Source of the DNA: Natronococcus sp. AD-5
GTDB taxonomy: Archaea; Halobacteriota; Halobacteria; Halobacteriales; Natrialbaceae
Direction of reading: 5' to 3'
Assembly (NCBI RefSeq): GCF_030734285.1
Contig: NZ_CP132294.1
Coordinates: 186,001 to 250,000 of the forward strand
Length of the DNA stretch: 64,000 nt
Below are positions 35,693 to 45,414 of this stretch, piece by piece. The notes under the pieces were generated by a model. The model saw only the letters and a program-made list of their open reading frames with translations, ran no database searches and was not told where the DNA came from. Position 1 is the first letter of the stretch, and every line of letters begins with the position of its first letter. Both the position numbers and the translations under genes were made by a program.

Positions 35693-35943
35693 TGTTTTGG
35701 CGCGAACAGATTCGTGAGCGCCATCCATAGCACGTGGTGATTTGAAGCAGAGAGCGGCTTGCTGCGACGTGGTTCAAATCGACCCCCCGCTATTTTTCGA
35801 GGCGAATAATCACTCCGAACGAAGCGAGGAGCGTCGTGAGCCTCGAAAATCGTATAGAGTATCTCTGAAGTAGCCGACGAGGGAGCGGAGCGACCGAGGT
35901 CGGCGTAGTTCAAATCCACCTCTCGCTGCGTTTTGGCGCGAAC
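35669..35943 (+). repeat. Tandem partial copies of the tRNA-Met 3' end (att-like remnants)
   Basis: The tRNA's T-arm, acceptor end and flank (35669-35707) recur at 35905-35943 with 35 of 39 identical positions, sharing the downstream TTTTGGCGCGAAC. A third, more diverged copy starts at 35769, exactly 100 nt after the first, and matches GTTCAAATC and CCCGCTAT. Neither extra copy can form a full cloverleaf. This is what repeated integration and loss of tRNA-targeted elements leaves behind. No integrase gene is in the vicinity. Confidence 0.75.
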
Positions 35944-36053
35944 GACAAGAATCGGAGTGACGCGTATCGTAGCCCTCTGACCCACCTTCTATTCTGCCGC
36001 GAGCGACACCGAGCGCCGAAGTAACGCGAACCCGCTCGAGAGGACCGCCGAAT

Positions 36054-36572
36054 CTACCGCTTCGGTCCCGGGATCAGCGGCTCGTACTCCTCGTGCTCGA
36101 ACGACCCGAGGACCGTCCCGTCGATCGTCTTGACGTGCGTGTAGAGGACGCCCTCGTCCTCCGCGGAGGTAATCATCCCGTCGGCGAGCGTCAGGTCGTA
36201 CCGGCCGGCGATCAGGATCGACCGGTCGGACGACGGGTCGATGAACTCCGTGGCCAGGTACATGAATCCGCTGATCGGAGCACCGTAGGCCAGGTACCCG
36301 GTGAACTCGTCGCTGTCGAAGGTCTCGGTGAACTCGTCGGCGTCTTGTCAGGGATGACGTGCATCAATCCGAACGTGTCTTCCTCACCCGCGTCTCGACT
36401 CCCGGTATCGGTCTGGGCGGCCATGACCGCGACGACGGGTGGGACGTCGTCGCGACGCTGCTCGGCGATCGCCGCCGTGTCCTCGAGCGTCTGTTTCCAG
36501 GCGGTCGTCTGAACTCTCCGAATCGCGCCGTCGTTCGGTCCGGGGATCGACGGCGTGCAGATCGTCGTTCAC
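36054..36572 (-). pseudogene. DUF7529-like protein, disrupted by two frameshifts
   Basis: Three frames are needed to read one protein: MNDDLHAVDP (GTG at 36572), GPNDGAIRRVQTTAWKQTLED through FGLMHVIPDK, and ADEFTETFDSDEFTGYLAYG through EEYEPLIPGPKR. The breaks lie near 36542-36545 (a G4 run) and 36342-36346, where adding one G restores DKDADEF. The joined protein resembles a family of about 170-residue haloarchaeal proteins (DUF7529 as I recall it) of unknown function. Being next to the tRNA-derived repeats supports real decay of an accessory gene rather than error, but this is not decisive. Confidence 0.7.
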
Positions 36573-36702
36573 GATCTACCGTCTGAGAAGCACTGGTTAA
36601 TTCGTTCCTGAATGTTGCCGCCTACGACTCTCAGGCGACGCCGAAGACCGCCTCCATCAGGTTCGAGAGGGCACGCCGTGGCTGGTCGGAGCGATCGATC
36701 CG

Positions 36703-38535
36703 TTAGGCTTCGTCTTCCAGGTTCTCCTGCCAGTCGAGGTAGTACCCGGTCGCCTCGGTCGGCATCTTGGAGGTGTCAGTGTTCTTCGGTTCGAACCCGA
36801 AGTGACCGTACGCGACGTCCGGCCAGCTCCAGATCCAGCCGAGCGAGTACATCTCGAGGTCACCGTTTTCACCGCGATCCTGGATCGTCGAGAACTGCGT
36901 TTCGTCGTTGGAAATCTCGACCGGGAGGTCACCGAGCTTCTGGTTGATCAGCTCGGCCATCTCTCCGTACTCCGGGGCGGACTCGTACGTGGAGGCCGTC
37001 AGCTCGAACGGCTCGTCCTCGGTGAACTTCGTCTCCTCGAGCACCTCCCGTGCGCTCTCGACGTCGGTCTCGTTGACGCCGTACGGCCATTCGTCGACCC
37101 ACTCCTCGTAGCCGTCGTCGCCGGTCGGCCACATTCGCGGCGGGGTGAAGCTGAACGCCTCGAACCCGCGCTCCTCGAGGACGTCTTCGATGAGCTCCTC
37201 GTGATCGACGGCGTACGCGATCGCCTGTCGGACGGGTCGCGGGACGTTCGTGACGTTAAACGCGAAGTAGTACGTCGCCAGTTCAGGGACGGCGAGATAG
37301 TTTGTCTCCTCGCCGTTCTCGAACGGACCGTACGTGCCGACCTCGCGACCGCTGTCGTCCTCCTCGGCGTCGATCAGGTCGGGATCGTACTGGGAGGTCG
37401 GGATCGAGCTGTTTTCGAAGACGTCCGCGTTCTGCTCCATTACGTAGGTAAACCGCGACTCCGGATCTTCGTTGATCTCCCAGTGGACGGACTCGATGCT
37501 CGCCACGGTGCCGTGGTAGTTGTCGTTGCGGACGACCCGCACCTCCTCGCCGGGAGTGAATTCGTCGAACTCGAAGGGACCGGTCCCGTTGGCCATCTCG
37601 GTCCGGAACTCGTCGTGCTCGACCTCGCCGTCGTACCCTTCGACGTCGCCGACGATCCCTTCCGGAACGATGGCGAACCCGTGGTAGGTGAGGACGTCCA
37701 GTACGGCCGGGTTGGGTTCGCGGAGGGTGAGTTCGACGGTCCGGTCGTCGACGGCCTCGACGCCGATCGAGTCGGGGACAACGCCGCCGTCGTCGTCCTC
37801 CTCGTGCTCGATGCCGAGCCCCAGCGGCGTATCGAGGATGAAGTTCCGTCGCTCGCTGTGCTCGGATTCGGCGAGCCGGCGGAACGAGTACACGACGTCG
37901 TCCGCCGTCAGTTCCCTGCCGTCGTGGAACTGGACGCCCTCTTTGAGCGTGAACGTCCAGATCGTGCTGTCCCAGGAGGCTTCGAACTCCTCGATGAGCT
38001 GGTTTTCGACCTCCGCGACTCCGTTGGGGTAGTGGGTCAGAGTCTCGTAGATCTGGTTGACGACCGTTCTCGGCGCGGCGTCGGTCGACATGATCGGATC
38101 CACTTCGTCGAAGCTGCTGATGATGAGGTTCAGCTCGGTATCCCCCTCGATCTCCACCTCGTTGTACTGCTGGTGGTATGACCCGAGTGCACCTATCTCT
38201 GGGATGTCCACGTAGTCGTACCAGAACCGTTCGCCCTTGCTGTGGTACAGCGGCAGCAGGACCATATCGTCCCTGACGGCCTCCTCGATCTCGACGTACG
38301 CCTCGTTACGGATGCCCTCGGCATCGGGGCCGGGATTCTCCAGGACCGTTTCCCAGGCTGCCTGCGCCTTATCCGCGTGCTCGTTCACCTCGTAATTGGT
38401 CTCGTCGTCGTCCTCGTCATCATCGTTGAGAAGAGCAGAACAACCAGCGAGCCCCACGGTCGCGCTTCCCCCGAGAAGCGCGAGCAGCTGTCGTCGCGAC
38501 TGATCTACACTTTTCCCATCCGGACTATCGGTCAC
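36703..38535 (-). CDS. Family-5 peptide-binding lipoprotein, circularly permuted (DppA-like, copy 1)
   Basis: 610-residue Dpp/Opp-type solute-binding lipoprotein. The Tat-type signal SRRQLLALLGGSATVGLAGC ends in the lipobox (LAGC). The order of segments is unusual. Residues about 47-130 (AQAAWETVLENPGPDAEGIR, AVRDDMVLLPLYHSKGERFW) resemble the last part of a normal family-5 protein. The canonical start (LNLIISSFDEVDPIMSTDAA, QIYETLTHYPNGVAEVENQL) follows at about residue 134. The protein ends with TGYYLDWQENLEDEA, where the missing tail would continue. So the sequence is a rotated family-5 fold. The GTG start at 38535 has a TATA-like box about 40 nt upstream. It lies on the minus strand; the damaged transporter genes are 1.4-8 kb upstream of its start. 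Confidence 0.88.
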   Translation of the reverse strand: MTDSPDGKSVDQSRRQLLALLGGSATVGLAGCSALLNDDDEDDDETNYEVNEHADKAQAAWETVLENPGPDAEGIRNEAYVEIEEAVRDDMVLLPLYHSKGERFWYDYVDIPEIGALGSYHQQYNEVEIEGDTELNLIISSFDEVDPIMSTDAAPRTVVNQIYETLTHYPNGVAEVENQLIEEFEASWDSTIWTFTLKEGVQFHDGRELTADDVVYSFRRLAESEHSERRNFILDTPLGLGIEHEEDDDGGVVPDSIGVEAVDDRTVELTLREPNPAVLDVLTYHGFAIVPEGIVGDVEGYDGEVEHDEFRTEMANGTGPFEFDEFTPGEEVRVVRNDNYHGTVASIESVHWEINEDPESRFTYVMEQNADVFENSSIPTSQYDPDLIDAEEDDSGREVGTYGPFENGEETNYLAVPELATYYFAFNVTNVPRPVRQAIAYAVDHEELIEDVLEERGFEAFSFTPPRMWPTGDDGYEEWVDEWPYGVNETDVESAREVLEETKFTEDEPFELTASTYESAPEYGEMAELINQKLGDLPVEISNDETQFSTIQDRGENGDLEMYSLGWIWSWPDVAYGHFGFEPKNTDTSKMPTEATGYYLDWQENLEDEA

Positions 38536-38696
38536 AATGATCCCTCACTAAACATGATTTATGCGGCTATCGTCTATAAAAGACGCCACTCGCGGCCGAT
38601 CCGACAGGGGGATCAGTTGTCGCCTCCGTCGGCGATACAGACGAAAAGTACGTCCCGACGTCGGCGTCGTTCTGTGGGCTCGAGGGCGGCGAATTT

Positions 38697-38828
38697 TCAG
38701 CCATCGATAAACCGGAAGTCGGCCTCGTTACAGTTAGGGCATACGTCCTGCCGCTTCGGAACCGCATCGGTAGCGCTCTCAGCCAGGAGAACGAAGTCAC
38801 AATTTATGCATTCGATATATTCGCGCAC
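38697..38828 (-). CDS. 43-residue zinc-ribbon protein
   Basis: A small gene below usual length cutoffs. The GTG at 38828 gives MREYIECINCDFVLLAESAT followed by a second block VCPNCNEADFRFIDG and a stop. Two CxxC motifs at residues 7-10 and 30-33 are spaced as in zinc ribbons. A TATA-like ATTATATC on the minus strand (38854-38861) lies 29 nt upstream of the start, typical of a leaderless gene. Role unknown; small zinc-finger micro-proteins of this kind occur in other haloarchaea. It lies between the dppA-like gene and the membrane protein at 39012. Confidence 0.75.
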   Translation of the reverse strand: MREYIECINCDFVLLAESATDAVPKRQDVCPNCNEADFRFIDG

Positions 38829-38853
38829 TGAATGCCCCTATCGGTTCTATTGC

Positions 38854-38861
38854 GATATAAT
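38854..38861 (-). promoter_or_regulatory. TATA-like box of the 43-residue zinc-ribbon gene
   Basis: Minus strand ATTATATC centred 29 nt upstream of the GTG at 38828, which supports this very short gene being transcribed. Confidence 0.5.
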
Positions 38862-39011
38862 CTGCACCACAGTACTTAGGGTGAGCAACGCTCCGTGGCG
38901 GAGCGAGACCTCCGTCGAAGCGGCCCGCGACCAGCGTGACGTACGGAAGGATCGACGGCGAACGCGGCTCGAGCCCGCCCGCTTTTGGTCACTGCGTTAC
39001 AATCGCTGCGC

Positions 39012-39938
39012 ATGATAGATTCGGTTCGACGCGTACTATCCGGACTCCGAAATCCGGAGTACACCGGCGAGAACCGGTGTGTGCCGTGCACGGTCGTTAA
39101 CGTCCTGATCGCCGCCGCCGTGAGCGTCCTGGTCGGGCGGCGATCGCGCAGGGGCGGCGTCATCACGTTCGCAGGATCGTTTGCCGCGATCGCTCTCCGC
39201 GGCTATCTCGTACCCGGAACGCCTACGTTGACGAAACGGCACCTTCCGGATCGGATCCTCGCGCAGTTCGACGACCACCCGCTCGAGGATCAATCGCACG
39301 CGTTCGAGGGCCGGTTTGAGGAGCAACAACGGCAGCGGAACCGAGAGCAGTCCGACGAACTGACGACGGAGTCGATCGAGGAACTCGAGCGCCAGCGGGA
39401 GAACGCGGTCGACCCCGAACGATTCCTACTCGAGGTCGATGCCGTCAAACCGTGCGAGAATCAAGCGGACCTCTGTTTCACCGACGAACTCGCCGACGCG
39501 ATCGACGAACGGATGGCCTCGCTCCCCGACAAGCCGGTCGACCGAGCGCTCGTCGCCGAGTTGTACGGCGTCGAACCCGAGGCGGTGACCGTCAAGGAGC
39601 GGTCGTACCCCGCTGTCACGATCGGACGGCGAGTCCACAAGTGGCCTGCGGAGGCTGCGCTCGCCGCCGACCTTGCAACCCACCGGGCGCTGGGCGAGCT
39701 GACCGACCGCTGGACGGACGTCCCGCAGGGCCAGCGCATCGAACTGCTCGAGATGTTGCGCTCGTTCCACGACACCTGTCCGGACTGTGGCGGACCGATC
39801 GCACTGAGCGAGGACACCGTCGAGTCGTGTTGCCGATCCTACGAGGTGCTCGCGCTCAACTGTGAGGACTGTTCGGCGCCGCTGCTCGAGTTCGATCCGA
39901 GCGAGATCGGCGGCACCGACGGCGGCATCGAGCCCTGA
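39012..39938 (+). CDS. Conserved haloarchaeal membrane protein with cysteine-rich C-terminus
   Basis: 308-residue protein from the ATG at 39012. A CVPC motif is near residue 24 followed by a hydrophobic helix (VVNVLIAAAVSVLVG) and a second (GVITFAGSFAAIALRGYLV). A charged, helical middle contains ERQRENAVDPERFLLEV. The C-terminal 60 residues carry a zinc-ribbon-like set: DTCPDCGGPIALSE, SCCRSYEV and NCEDCSAPLLEF. No function is known to me. It runs convergently towards the damaged dppB gene, only 33 nt away. Confidence 0.75.
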   Translation: MIDSVRRVLSGLRNPEYTGENRCVPCTVVNVLIAAAVSVLVGRRSRRGGVITFAGSFAAIALRGYLVPGTPTLTKRHLPDRILAQFDDHPLEDQSHAFEGRFEEQQRQRNREQSDELTTESIEELERQRENAVDPERFLLEVDAVKPCENQADLCFTDELADAIDERMASLPDKPVDRALVAELYGVEPEAVTVKERSYPAVTIGRRVHKWPAEAALAADLATHRALGELTDRWTDVPQGQRIELLEMLRSFHDTCPDCGGPIALSEDTVESCCRSYEVLALNCEDCSAPLLEFDPSEIGGTDGGIEP

Positions 39939-39971
39939 ACGAGTCGCGGCTATCGCCGCCGATCGCGCGTG

Positions 39972-40953
39972 TCAACGGGCACCCGTATCCACCCGCGGAT
40001 CGAGACTGCTATAGGCGACGTCCTGAACGACGTTTCCGACGATGCCGACGGCGATGATGACGAGCGTGCACCCGAGCACGACCGGAAGGTCCCGCAGGTG
40101 GACCGCTTCGAAGAGCAACAGGCCGAAGCCGTCGATCCCGAACAGCGACTCGATCACGAACACGGCGAGGACGAGTAGGGCGAGAACCTCCGTGAACAGC
40201 ATCGAGAACAGCGGAATCGCCGCGTTTCGGACGATGTGTTTCGCGATGCGGCTCGGTCCCGCGCCCTTCGCCTTCACGAGCGTGACGAACTCGGCGGCCT
40301 CGTACTCGAGCGAGTGTGCGCGCGCGTAGCTCGCGTACGCCCCGAGCAGCGTCGTCGCGGTCAACGCGATCGGGAGCAGGTACTCGAACGTCAGGCTCGA
40401 ACGGGGGATCCGGTCGTCCGCGGCCAACGAGAGGAGCATGCCACCGATCCAGAAGTTCGGCACCGCAAACAGCAGGTACGCGGTCCCCGACCCGGCCCTC
40501 GCGAGTCGACGCTCCGGACGCAGCGCGGCGTACAGTCCGATCAGCATCCCCAGCGCGACGGCGATCGCGATCGCCGGGACGACGTACGTCGCGGTCCGAG
40601 CGACGGCGTCTACGACCATGGGGAACACGGGCTCTCCGGTTTCGAAAGCGCCGCGTTCGACTGCGAACCGCTACCGATGAAAAACGAGTCCCCCAGTCGA
40701 GCGTGAGCATGCTCCCCATCCAGTCCACGTACTGCTCCCACAGCGGGCGGTCGAGTCCGTGCGTCGCGAGATATTCGTCGACGGCATCCTCGACTTCGCG
40801 ATCGCTGGCACCCCGGTACCGCATCGCCCCCTCGAGCCCGCCCGCGACCCAGTCTCGGCTCACCGTAAAGGCGGCGAACACCGCCGTCAGCACCGCCCAC
40901 GCGGCGACGGCCCCCAGTGCGACTCGCTTCGCGACGATCCGAAGCAAGCTCAC
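39972..40953 (-). pseudogene. Peptide ABC transporter permease DppB (copy 1), two frameshifts
   Basis: From the GTG at 40953 the product reads MSLLRIVAKRVALGAVAAWA and continues to WMGSMLTLDWG, including the usual extracytoplasmic GLDRPLWEQYVDWMG. It then needs one added base in the C5 run 40690-40694 to read DSFFIGSGSQSNAAL, and one more near 40626-40632 to enter VFPMVVDAVARTATYVVPA. The rest is intact to the end, including the EAA-type coupling loop FVTLVKAKGAGPSRIAKHIV. Both defects are single-base losses. It is divergent from dppC and the ATPase genes. As read, the permease cannot be made. Confidence 0.9.
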
Positions 40954-41202
40954 GGCGACCGCCCTCGATTCGGTGCCGGCGGATCGATCGATCGGAGCCG
41001 TTTTCGCCCGTCTCTCGAGTCGACCGTCGACCAGTACTCCATCGAACACTGGTAGTAAGTGTCACACGAAAAGCGTATCGGATTTCTGACGCGCTCCCGC
41101 CGGACGCTCGTGGACGACATATCATATAGGTTTATTATATTTCAGTTACTCGTTCCGATCGACTCTACGGGGGGCGCTGACGATCGACACCGATTCGAGC
41201 GA

Positions 41203-42359
41203 GTGGAGTGGGACGAACTCGACGGGTCGCGTCGCCACCTCACGTCGACTCGAGCAGCACTCCTCGCCGGACTCGCGTTCGTCGGCTGCGTCTATCTCCT
41301 CGAGAGCGCCGGCGTCGACGTCACCGGACGACGGTTCGGTCGCCTCGACTGGGTGATGCTGCTCGGGACGACCGTCCTCTTCGCGGGCGGGCTGGTGCCT
41401 GCAGTTCGGCATCGAGCACTGCTAAAGCGGATCATGCGCCGACTCCTCTCGCGGCCGAGCCACGCGGCGGCCGCGACGTTTCTGATCGGACTCTCGCTCG
41501 CGGCCGTCCTCGGATCGCTAATTCTCGGCTCTCCGGACCTCGCCTTCCAGCACGCTTTCACGCGCCGTACGGATTCACGAGCGTCAACAGCTGGCACGCG
41601 GAGTGTCTCGGCGGAATTACGGAGGGTGAAGGGATCACCCGATACTGTGACGGGACGATGACCTATCCGCTCGGAACGAACGAGCGCGGTCATCCGATGG
41701 GACACCTGCTCGTCGAGGGCGCGCGCGTGACGCTCTCGGTGCTTGTCTTTACCGCCGCGTTCGTCGTGCCGCTCGCGACGATCGTCGGAATCGTCGCCGG
41801 CTTCCGCGGCGGCCTCGTCGACGACCTGCTGATGAGCTACGTCGACGTACAGCTGTGCATCCCCGCGATCGTGGTCTTCTTCATCGGCTACATGTACTGG
41901 AACGTTTCGCTCCTCCTGTTGCTCGTCACGTTCGGGCTGCTCAGCTGGGGCGGGATCGCCCGTCTCGTCAGGAGCGAGACGTTGCAGCGCCGCGAGGACG
42001 GCTACGTACTCGTCGCCCGCAGCCTCGGGGCCTCGCGATCGTACGTCGCGAAACGCCACATCGTTCCGAACATCACGAACACGCTCGTGCCCGCGATATT
42101 TCACCTGCTCGCGCTGCTGGTGCTCGTCGAGGCCGGTGTCGCCTTCCTCGGCTTTCACCACGTCGAACTCTACTCCTGGGGATCGACGATGCAGGAGGGA
42201 CTCGATCCCCACTTCTCGGGGATCGGTCTCTCGATGCACCCGCACCAGGTCTGGTGGGTCTCGACGTTCCCCGCGATCGCACTGACGCTCACGCTCGCGT
42301 CGCTCAAACTCGCCGGCGACGGCGTTCGCGACGCGCTCGATCCACGCAACAGTCATTGA
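41203..42359 (+). pseudogene. Peptide ABC transporter permease DppC (copy 1), frameshifted
   Basis: The N-terminal frame (GTG at 41203, MEWDELDGSRRHL...) runs through two helices to PDLAFQHA. The rest continues in another frame from FHAPYGFTSVNSWHAECLGG through the membrane domain and the coupling loop YVLVARSLGASRSYVAKRHI to DALDPRNSH. One base is missing near 41551-41558. The start is tentative because no ATG lies in the right place; a TATA-like TTTATTATA is at 41131-41139. The dppD gene starts 5 nt after the stop. Confidence 0.88.
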
Positions 42360-42364
42360 TACCG

Positions 42365-43436
42365 ATGTCGACCCAACACCGCCCATCGACGCGACGAGAA
42401 CAGTCCACCGGGAGCCCGCTGCTATCGGTCGACGACCTTCGCACACACATCCGGACCGAGCGGGAACCGATCCGCGCCGTCGACGGCGTCAGCTTCGAGG
42501 TCGGCCGCGGCGAGACGGTCTGTCTCGTCTGCGAGTCCGGCTGCGGCAAGAGCGTCACCTGCAAGTCCCTGACCGGCATCCTCCCGGAGCCGCCGGCCAA
42601 CGTCGTCGGCGGGAGCGTCGAATTCGACGGGCAGTCGCTTCTCGAGGCGGACGACGATCGGCTGCGACGGATTCGCGGCGACCGGATCGCACACGTCTTC
42701 CAGAATCCACGGAGCGCGCTCGATCCGGTCTACACGATCGGCGATCAGCTCGTCGAAGCGATCACGATCCATGCCGACGTCTCCATAATCGACCGCGCGC
42801 GAGCGCGCGATCGATCTCCTCCGACGAGTCAGCATCCCGCGGGCCGACAGTCGGATCGACGGCTATCCCCACGGATTCTCCGGCGGGATGTGCCAGCGCG
42901 CCGCGATCGCGATCGCCCTCGCTTCCGACCCCGAACTGCTGATCGCCGACGAACCGACGACCGCCGTCGACGTTACCGTCCAGGCCCGGCTGATCGAACT
43001 GCTCCGGGAGCTGACCGACGGCGGGATGGCCGTGCTGTTGATCACCCACGACCTGCGGGTCGCCGCCGCCCTCGCCGACCGGTTGCTCGTGATGTACGGC
43101 GGGACGATCGTCGAACGGGGACCGCTCGAGGAGTTGTTCGACCGTCCCGCCCACCCCTACACGCAGGCGCTCTTCGAGAGCTACGCCGGCCGCTCGAGCG
43201 ACGGCGATCGAACCGCCCGCGGCGACATTCCGGCGGACGGCTGTCGGTTCCGCGCGGAGTGTCCGCACGCGGTCAACGCCTGCGACGGCGGGGAGCAGCC
43301 ACCGACCCGCGCCGTCGACGGTCGGGAGAGCCACGGCGTCTCCTGCGTCCACTACGGCCCCGACTGCGACCCGACGTCGATACTGACCGACGCCGCGGCG
43401 ATGGGACCGATCTCGACGGAGGAAGCCGATGACTGA
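42365..43436 (+). pseudogene. Peptide ABC transporter ATPase DppD (copy 1), frameshifted with altered motifs
   Basis: The ATG at 42365 opens an OppD/DppD-type ATPase. At about 42793-42808, in an alternating CG tract, the frame changes by one extra (or two missing) bases; the rest continues as AIDLLRRVSIPRADSRIDGY and the signature SGGMCQRAAIAIAL. Two motif residues differ from the family: Walker A reads CESGCGKSV where G is expected first, and the signature has C where R is usual (MCQR). Walker B LLIADEPTT is intact. The missense changes in addition to the frameshift argue that the gene has truly decayed. It overlaps dppF by 8 nt. Confidence 0.88.
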
Positions 43437-44738
43437 ACGGCCCGTCGGCGACGCCGGCGAAACGCCGCGCGGAGACGACGCGGCGCTTCTCGAGGTCGAG
43501 GACCTCGAGACGCACTTTCCGATCACCGAAGGGTGGCTCCGTCGGAAAACCGGCCGCGTTCGCGCCGTCGACGGCGTCAGCTTCGAGATCCGTTCCGGCG
43601 AGACGTTCGGACTCGTCGGCGAGTCCGGCAGCGGCAAGACGACGGCGGCGCACTCGATCCTCCGGCTCGAGGAGGCGACGGGGGCGAGATCCGATTCGAC
43701 GGCGACCGCGTGACGGAACTCGCCGGTGCCGACCTCCGGCGGTTCAGACGACGGGCGCAGCTCGTCGTGCAGGATCCGGACGAGGCGTTCAACCCGCGGA
43801 TGACCATCGGCGAGGCTGTAGCCGAGCCGCTCGCCCTCCACGGGATGGACGACGCCGACCGTCGGCGCGCGATCGTCGAGGACCTCCTCGAGCGGGTCGG
43901 GCTCGAGGCCGCCGACGGCGATCGGTTCCCACACGAGTTTTCCGGCGGGCAGAAACGGCGCATCTCGATCGCCCGCGCGCTCGTGCTTAATCCGGATCTG
44001 ATCGTCGCCGACGAACCGACGAGCGCGCTGGACGGTCGGGTCAAGTCGGACATCCTCACGCTGCTGGACGAACTTCGGCGGGAGTTCGACATCGCGGTGT
44101 TGTGCATCAGCCACGACATCGACGTCGTTCGCCGGTTCTGCGACCGGATCGGCGTCATGCACCTCGGAAAACTCGTCGAAGCGGGCGAGACCGCGGACGT
44201 GCTCGAATCGCCCGCTCATCCCTACACACGGATCTTGCTGGGTTCGATTCCGAGTCTCGATCCGACCGATCGGGACCTCGCACGGCCGCTGACGGAGACG
44301 GTTCCGGACCCGGCCGACCCGCCCTCGGGCTGTCGGTTCCACACCCGGTGTCCGGAGTTGATCCCGCCGAGCAACGTGGCGCTCTCTCGGGGGTGCTGGC
44401 GGACGATCGCCCGGTTTCGCTTCGCTGTTCGGGAGGGAGAGTTCCCCGCGGAGATCGCCGTCGAAACGGACGAGTCCCCCGTCGACGAATCGGCGGTTCG
44501 CGCGGCGTTCGACCTGCCGCCGACGATCCCGGACGAAACCGTCGATCGCGCCGTCGACGACTCGGTTCGGTCGCTCAGCGATGGCGACCTCGAGACCGCG
44601 CGGGCGCGACTCGCCGACGCGATTCCGACGGTCTGCGAGCGACGCGAGCCGAAATCCGGCGACGAGCGCGGCCGCGCGGTCCGGTGTCACCGCTACGACT
44701 CGTCGATCGAGGCCGAGCCGCTTCCGTGGACGCGATAG
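43429..44738 (+). pseudogene. Peptide ABC transporter ATPase DppF (copy 1), frameshifted
   Basis: The N-terminal frame holds Walker [16 protein letters not shown] and ends at LRLEEATG. Adding one G to the G5 run at 43680-43684 gives [18 protein letters not shown] and opens the rest: signature SGGQKRRISIARAL and Walker B LIVADEPTSA. The C-terminal region has the oligopeptide-ABC [14 protein letters not shown] block and a long haloarchaeal insert before the last conserved CHRY. As read, no functional ATPase is made. It ends the broken dppC-D-F run, 55 nt from the next gene. Confidence 0.88.
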
Positions 44739-44792
44739 CGCGAGCGGACGATCGACGGCGAAAGCAACCGGTGCAGGAGGAGCGAGAGCGCG

Positions 44793-45341
44793 TTACTCCG
44801 CGTCGGGTTCGATGGTGACCGTCGTCTCGTCGTACAGTCCCTTTTCGGCGGCGTTCTCGACGTTGAGCCCGGCGCCGATCGTGTACGTACCCGGCTCGGC
44901 CGACTCCCACTCGTCGTCGGCCACACGGAAGTTCTGTTGCCACCGCTTCCTGAACCGTTTTCGCTCGCCGCGGTCGAACCTGAACCCGCCTCGTTCGTAC
45001 GGCGGATCGTGAAGCGGCACGTGCGAGGCTTCGGCGACGCCGTCGACCTCCCAGGTCCACAGGATCGGCGATTCGGTTGCGATCGTGATCGGAAACGGCA
45101 TCGCGTTTCGCATCGCGACCTGGAACGGTACTGCGGCCCCGGCCGGATACGTCGACTGCGGCGTCGAGACCTCGATCGAGATCGCCCGGTGGCGAACCCG
45201 GTTCGGAACGACGAGCCGGCTCAGGCCGGTACTGTCGATCGACCGCATCGCCTGGGGCGTGAACGACTCCTCCCGCTCCCGGGGAGAAAACGGCTCGTCG
45301 TCGTCACGGTGGAGGGCTCCTGACTCGTAGATCCGACGCAT
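44793..45341 (-). CDS. BsuPI-like beta-sandwich protein next to peptide transporter genes
   Basis: 182 residues, no signal or membrane segment. After a charged N-terminal 50 residues, the core (about 55-180) resembles intracellular proteinase inhibitor (BsuPI) domains: PFQVAMRNAMPFPITIAT, LWTWEVDGVAEASHVPL, FDRGERKRFRKRWQQ and PGTYTIGAGLNVENAA. The fold match is by motif only. Its position between the damaged and intact dpp gene sets suggests a link to peptide uptake, but the role is not known. It is on the minus strand, convergent with dppF copy 1. Confidence 0.65.
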   Translation of the reverse strand: MRRIYESGALHRDDDEPFSPREREESFTPQAMRSIDSTGLSRLVVPNRVRHRAISIEVSTPQSTYPAGAAVPFQVAMRNAMPFPITIATESPILWTWEVDGVAEASHVPLHDPPYERGGFRFDRGERKRFRKRWQQNFRVADDEWESAEPGTYTIGAGLNVENAAEKGLYDETTVTIEPDAE

Positions 45342-45414
45342 TGGTGCGTACAGGTGCGTCGAAGATTAAAACGTTCGGATACGATTCGCGCCCATAAAAC
45401 GGAGCCGCTCCCGC

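Noticed and set aside
35769-35943. The tRNA-end copies as additional tRNA genes
   Set aside because: They have only T-arm and acceptor-3' parts; no D arm or anticodon arm can be folded.
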